The translations under genes and the position numbers were made by a program. Positions 60,401-64,000 of a stretch of 64,000 bases of DNA are shown piece by piece (the first letter of the stretch is position 1; every line of letters begins with the position of its first letter). The notes beneath the pieces were generated by a model. That model made no database searches, was not told the DNA's origin, and saw nothing but the letters and a program-made list of their open reading frames with translations. This DNA comes from Sporosarcina obsidiansis (GTDB taxonomy: Bacteria > Bacillota > Bacilli > Bacillales_A > Planococcaceae). Location: positions 1 to 64,000 of the forward strand of contig NZ_WHVW01000001.1 of NCBI RefSeq assembly GCF_009651005.1, written 5' to 3'.

Positions 60401-61870
60401 ATGTTACAAGTGGACGGATTATCCGGGGGGTATGGCAACGAGCCGATTGTGCGCAATGTGTCATTTCACGTGGATAAAGGAGAAGTCCTTGGAATATTAG
60501 GACCAAACGGTAGCGGAAAATCTACCTTATTGAAAATTATTTCAGGGATTTTGCCAAAGCAAAGCGGCACTGTGACAATTGACGGAAAATCCGCTGCGAC
60601 TTATACACAGAAGCAATTTGCACGGAAAGTTGCGGTGCTGCCGCAACTACATGCCCATGCGTTTTCCCATACAGTAAAAGACACGGTAGCACTGGGAAGA
60701 TATCCGCATCAGTCAGGGATTTTCTCTAGTTGGTCGGAGCAAGACGAGCAAGCGGTTCAGGATGCAATGGGTTATACAGGAATCAGTCGTTACGAAGATA
60801 CGCCAATTGAATTATTGTCAGGTGGGGAACAGCAACGGGTATTTGTTGCACAAGCACTCGCTCAAGAAGCGCCTATTTTGTTGCTTGATGAGCCGACGAA
60901 TCACTTGGACATCGCCCATCAACAGCAGTTGCTAGATACGATTCGCAATCAAGCGCATCAGAAAGACATTACCGTCGTTTCTGTATTTCACGACATTAAT
61001 TTGGCGGCGTTGTATTGTGATCGGCTGCTTTTATTGAAACAAGGGGAAGTAGCGAATGTGGGTTCACCACAAGACGTTGTGCTGGAGCAGGAAATCCGCA
61101 CTGTCTATGAAGCACGTGTCAAAACGCAGCCACATCCTGAAATGCCTAAGCCTCAAATGACGTTATTGCCAGATGTACGCGGAGAAACAAAATGGTTCAG
61201 CGTTACTAAAGAAGATATTACAATTCTTGCCGATCATGTTGTTTTGCATGCACAACAGCCCCTTAAGACAATATCATCTGCCGTTCATAATGCGGGGATG
61301 GGTTGGTACCGAACGTTTATTAACCGAGGTGTACGAGATGATTACGACATTGATGATGTGCAAAAAGAGAATACAGATTATTTGCTGTCGCACGGTTATC
61401 ATTTGACGGATACGGTGGCCATGATGACAGCTGTTAGACCAGAACATGTAGAAGTGGAAGAGTACGAAAGTGAACATGGCTCGATCGTCATTGCGGTGAC
61501 AGCAGGCATCGGCAATGCGGTAGACGTTTCCAAAGCGTGGCATCGCGAAGAATTTCCATATATCGGCACGATCAATACGTGGGTGTTTATCAATGGGTTC
61601 CTATCGGAAGAAGCGTTTGTTCAAGCGATGATTACAGCGACCGAAGCGAAAACGAAAGCGTTGCAGGATGAAGAAGTGGTCGATCCGGAATCTGGTACGA
61701 TTGCGACGGGTACTTCGACTGATAGTTTGTTGATCGCTTCCACTCAGCAAGGAACGTCATTTCCATATGCAGGGCCAATTACACAGCTTGGGAAATTGAT
61801 TGGAAGAGGCGTGTATGAATGTACCGTGCGAGCGATTCATTCATATAGGCAAGCGAAAGGTGGAGTGTGA
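60401..61870 (+). CDS. Fused B12 transporter ATPase and adenosylcobinamide amidohydrolase (BtuD-CbiZ)
   Basis: This 489-residue protein joins two enzymes. Residues 1-255 are the ABC ATPase (Walker A 'GPNGSGKST', signature 'LSGGEQQRV', Walker B 'ILLLDEPTNHLD', switch 'VFHDINLAAL'). Residues about 280-489 are CbiZ ('ISSAVHNAGMGWYRTFINR', 'TAGIGNAVDVS', 'GTINTWVFINGFLS', 'ATEAKTKAL', 'TGTSTDSLLIA'). CbiZ cleaves adenosylcobinamide to adenosylcobyric acid so that imported incomplete corrinoids enter the CbiB route. GGAAGGGAG precedes the ATG. Such fusions are known in other Bacillales. Confidence 0.9.
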   Translation: MLQVDGLSGGYGNEPIVRNVSFHVDKGEVLGILGPNGSGKSTLLKIISGILPKQSGTVTIDGKSAATYTQKQFARKVAVLPQLHAHAFSHTVKDTVALGRYPHQSGIFSSWSEQDEQAVQDAMGYTGISRYEDTPIELLSGGEQQRVFVAQALAQEAPILLLDEPTNHLDIAHQQQLLDTIRNQAHQKDITVVSVFHDINLAALYCDRLLLLKQGEVANVGSPQDVVLEQEIRTVYEARVKTQPHPEMPKPQMTLLPDVRGETKWFSVTKEDITILADHVVLHAQQPLKTISSAVHNAGMGWYRTFINRGVRDDYDIDDVQKENTDYLLSHGYHLTDTVAMMTAVRPEHVEVEEYESEHGSIVIAVTAGIGNAVDVSKAWHREEFPYIGTINTWVFINGFLSEEAFVQAMITATEAKTKALQDEEVVDPESGTIATGTSTDSLLIASTQQGTSFPYAGPITQLGKLIGRGVYECTVRAIHSYRQAKGGV

Positions 61871-62826
61871 TGATACCTGCGCATTTTATCGCGATTGCGA
61901 TTGGGATGGTGCTCGATCGGTTGATTGGTGATCCACCTAATTGGCCGCATCCCGTTAAATGGCTTGGCACATCGATTCATAATTTGACGAAGCTGTTGAA
62001 CAGAGGCAGAATGCGCACGGTAAAAGGTGCATTGTTGTGGTTGTTCATTTGCGGCATGACGTTTGGTTTGGTTATTTGGCTGATCAGTATAATGTATCGT
62101 CTCCATTTATTTGCAGGCATCGCGGTGGAAGCATTGCTCATTGCGGCGGGACTTGCACAGAAAAGTTTACGGGATGCGGCACTTCTTGTCTACGAACCAT
62201 TGCAGACCGGTGATTTGAAAGAGGCACGCGAAAAGCTCAGCTGGATTGTGGGAAGAGATACAAAGAAACTCGACAGCGGTGGTATTTCACGTGCTGCGAT
62301 TGAAACGGTATCGGAAAACACGTCAGACGGGATCACCGCTCCATTGTTCTGGGCATTCTTACTAGGAGCACCGGGTTTATGGCTTTATAAAGCGGTAAAC
62401 ACACTGGATTCAATGGTGGGTTATCGAGATGAACACTATAGCGAGTTTGGCAAAGTGTCCGCACGAATGGACGATCTGTTTAACCTTATTCCATCGCGCA
62501 TTACGGGTCTGCTAATTATCTTGTTCACTTCGAATGAAGGTGGCTTGCCGTTGCGTGAGCGTTTTAGTGGCTGGTTGCGTGATGCAAGGCGTCATATGAG
62601 TCCGAATAGTGGCTATTTGGAAGCAGCGACTGCTTGGCAATTAAACATTCAGCTTGGCGGGAAAAATACATATCGCGGTCGGACATCTGAGCGTGCGAAG
62701 CTGGGACCACCAGTGACCGCGACTGCATCACACATCCGCTCTACCATAAAACAAATGCAAGCAACCTCCTGGATTTTCTGGTTGCTATTTACAGCGTTAG
62801 GAGTGTTACTTTATGCAATTACCTGA
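61870..62826 (+). CDS. cbiB: Adenosylcobinamide-phosphate synthase CbiB
   Basis: This 318-residue membrane enzyme (CobD/CbiB family) joins adenosylcobyric acid to aminopropanol phosphate. Seen are 'DRLIGDPPNWPHPVKWLG', 'GGISRAAIETVSENTSDGITAPLFW' (two parts) and 'KAVNTLDSMVGYRDEHYSEFGKVSAR' (two parts), plus about four membrane helices. The ATG at 61870 shares its A with the TGA of the preceding gene; AAAGGTGG lies six bases upstream. It overlaps cobD by 14 bp. Confidence 0.93.
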   Translation: MIPAHFIAIAIGMVLDRLIGDPPNWPHPVKWLGTSIHNLTKLLNRGRMRTVKGALLWLFICGMTFGLVIWLISIMYRLHLFAGIAVEALLIAAGLAQKSLRDAALLVYEPLQTGDLKEAREKLSWIVGRDTKKLDSGGISRAAIETVSENTSDGITAPLFWAFLLGAPGLWLYKAVNTLDSMVGYRDEHYSEFGKVSARMDDLFNLIPSRITGLLIILFTSNEGGLPLRERFSGWLRDARRHMSPNSGYLEAATAWQLNIQLGGKNTYRGRTSERAKLGPPVTATASHIRSTIKQMQATSWIFWLLFTALGVLLYAIT

Positions 62827-63886
62827 GCATGGAGCGAATAGTACTAGATTGTATGAGTCGTTGAATTTGGTGGAGCCTGAGGAAGTGTTGGACTTTAGCG
62901 AGAACTGCAACCCAGCTGGAATGCCGTTATCTATTACGAATGCATGGCCGGACTTGATATCCAAATTACTGAGCTATCCCGATCCAGATGGACAGCCATT
63001 TAAAAGGGCGGTTGCACAATTTCATGGAATCAGTGAACTACAAGTGCTAGTCGGCAATGGGGCAGCAGAATTATTGTCGTTACTGGCAGAACGTTATCGT
63101 GGGAAACGAGTCGTGCTGATTGATCCAACGTTTTCAGAATATCGTGCCACGTTAGAAGCAAGTGAAGCAGAAATCATCTCGATCCAAGCGAATGAAGCAG
63201 AGAATTTCCGGTTGCCTGTCTCACGTATTCAAGACAATTTGCCGCGTGCTGCCGCCATTTATTTGTGCACGCCAAATAATCCGACGGGAATCCTGCCGTC
63301 GATGGAAGAATTGATAGCTGTGATTCATGCAGCGGAAACTAGCGGGACAGAAGTAGTGTTGGATGAGGCGTTTATCGACTTTGTGGATGAAAAGCATTCA
63401 TTTATTCATCAAGTAGAAACGTATTCGCATGTTATCATTGTTCGCTCCATGACCAAAATGTACGCGATCCCGGGCATCCGGTTGGGCTATTTGGTGGCCC
63501 ATCCTGAAATTATTGAAAATGTAAAAAAGCAAGCACCACATTGGCATGTGAACGGATTAGCGGCTGAAATCGGTATGCTTTGTTTACAGGAGGCGTCATA
63601 CCGAGAACGAGCAATTCATCATGCAGAAGTAGAGCGAAAGAAGATGGCTGACTTTTTGCGTGCTCATCATTGTCGAGTGATCGACTCGGCAGCAAACTAT
63701 CTCGTATTTTCACCGAAACTAAATGCGAGACAGCTGTATCAGGATTTATTGAGACAAGGCATCGTCCTTCGTCACTCCGAAAATTTCCGCGGAATGGATG
63801 GCAGATGGTTACGAGTTGGTATGAAATCGGAAGCGATGATGGAAAGATTGCGGGAGGCGATGGCAAAATGGTTCGAGCAACAGTAA
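62813..63886 (+). CDS. cobD: Threonine-phosphate decarboxylase CobD
   Basis: This 357-residue PLP-dependent aminotransferase-fold enzyme resembles HisC and decarboxylates threonine phosphate to (R)-1-amino-2-propanol phosphate, the substrate for CbiB. Seen are 'LDFSENCNPAGMP', 'VGNGAAELLSLLA', 'LCTPNNPTGILPS', 'VLDEAFIDFVDE' and the PLP lysine in 'VRSMTKMYAIPGIRLGYLV'. Context in the B12 operon favours CobD over HisC. AGGAG lies nine bases before the ATG. Confidence 0.9.
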   Translation: MQLPEHGANSTRLYESLNLVEPEEVLDFSENCNPAGMPLSITNAWPDLISKLLSYPDPDGQPFKRAVAQFHGISELQVLVGNGAAELLSLLAERYRGKRVVLIDPTFSEYRATLEASEAEIISIQANEAENFRLPVSRIQDNLPRAAAIYLCTPNNPTGILPSMEELIAVIHAAETSGTEVVLDEAFIDFVDEKHSFIHQVETYSHVIIVRSMTKMYAIPGIRLGYLVAHPEIIENVKKQAPHWHVNGLAAEIGMLCLQEASYRERAIHHAEVERKKMADFLRAHHCRVIDSAANYLVFSPKLNARQLYQDLLRQGIVLRHSENFRGMDGRWLRVGMKSEAMMERLREAMAKWFEQQ

Positions 63887-64000
63887 CCTTCATTAGTGGT
63901 GGCGCGCGTAGCGGGAAAAGCGCCTATGCCGAACAGCTACTTGTCACACAAGCAAAAAATGCAGGGCGACTCGTCTATATCGCGTCCGGTGTTGCATTTG
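63868..64000 (+). CDS. cobU: Adenosylcobinamide kinase/guanylyltransferase CobU (5' part)
   Basis: The first 44 codons are visible before the window ends. The translation has the CobU P-loop 'FISGGARSGKSAYAEQLL' and 'LVYIASGVAF', which matches CobU/CobP starts. CobU phosphorylates and guanylylates adenosylcobinamide, the step after CbiB. The ATG at 63868 lies ten bases after GGGAGG and overlaps the end of cobD by 19 bp. Confidence 0.88.
   Translation, partial: MVRATVTFISGGARSGKSAYAEQLLVTQAKNAGRLVYIASGVAF

Overview
The window is chromosomal DNA of a low-to-moderate GC, endospore-forming member of the Bacillales, most likely Planococcaceae and Sporosarcina-like (inference). Evidence: AGGAGG-type ribosome binding sites with frequent GTG/TTG starts, sporulation and germination genes (gerQ, cwlJ, rsfA, a pbpG-like PBP), bacillithiol genes (bshB2/yojF), and a block from about 42 to 58 kb that keeps the Bacillus subtilis order pdxK, ung, ywdI, ywdK, gerQ, cwlJ, hemQ, pta, lipL, rsfA, ywfO, ywgA, ywhB, ywhD, pbpG, ywiB, argS. 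I see no insertion sequence, prophage, CRISPR array or rRNA. There is one tRNA (Ala-GGC).

Layout. 0-7 kb holds small regulatory modules: PadR/DUF2812 behind a large palindromic operator, an ECF sigma factor with a probable anti-sigma, and a TetR regulator next to a YhgE/Pip membrane protein. 7.2-13.7 kb is a tight four-gene operon in which every junction overlaps as ATGA: a receiver protein with a degenerate GGDEF-like N-terminus, a membrane HEAT-type protein, a processive family 2 glycosyltransferase and a 1061-residue surface glycoside-hydrolase-like protein. It looks like an exopolysaccharide system. 14-25 kb holds a secreted beta-propeller protein, a split ThrE exporter, a PAS-GGDEF-EAL protein, a DMT transporter, a heterodimeric ABC exporter, a YusW-like lipoprotein and a DUF2804 protein. 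25-43 kb holds tRNA-Ala, a polar amino acid ABC importer, an amidase whose start lies in a terminator hairpin, a nitroreductase, an M20 dipeptidase, a CorC/HlyC protein, a second ECF sigma factor, a cation/proton antiporter, an uncharacterised 195-residue protein, a YbaK protein, an ATPase with a duplicated P-loop module, and bshB2/yojF.

From 58.2 kb to the end is a B12 salvage operon: cobalamin riboswitch, BtuF-like, BtuC-like, a BtuD-CbiZ fusion, CbiB, CobD and the start of CobU. These genes import corrinoids, trim cobinamide to cobyric acid, and rebuild and activate the nucleotide loop.

The most unusual signal is not a gene. At least eight intergenic places carry degenerate 11-bp motifs (close to ACCGMDCSAAA, or a variant AGCGCTCATAR) placed almost exactly 21 bp apart, two helical turns. 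Six lie just after gene 3' ends. I do not know a name for this element.
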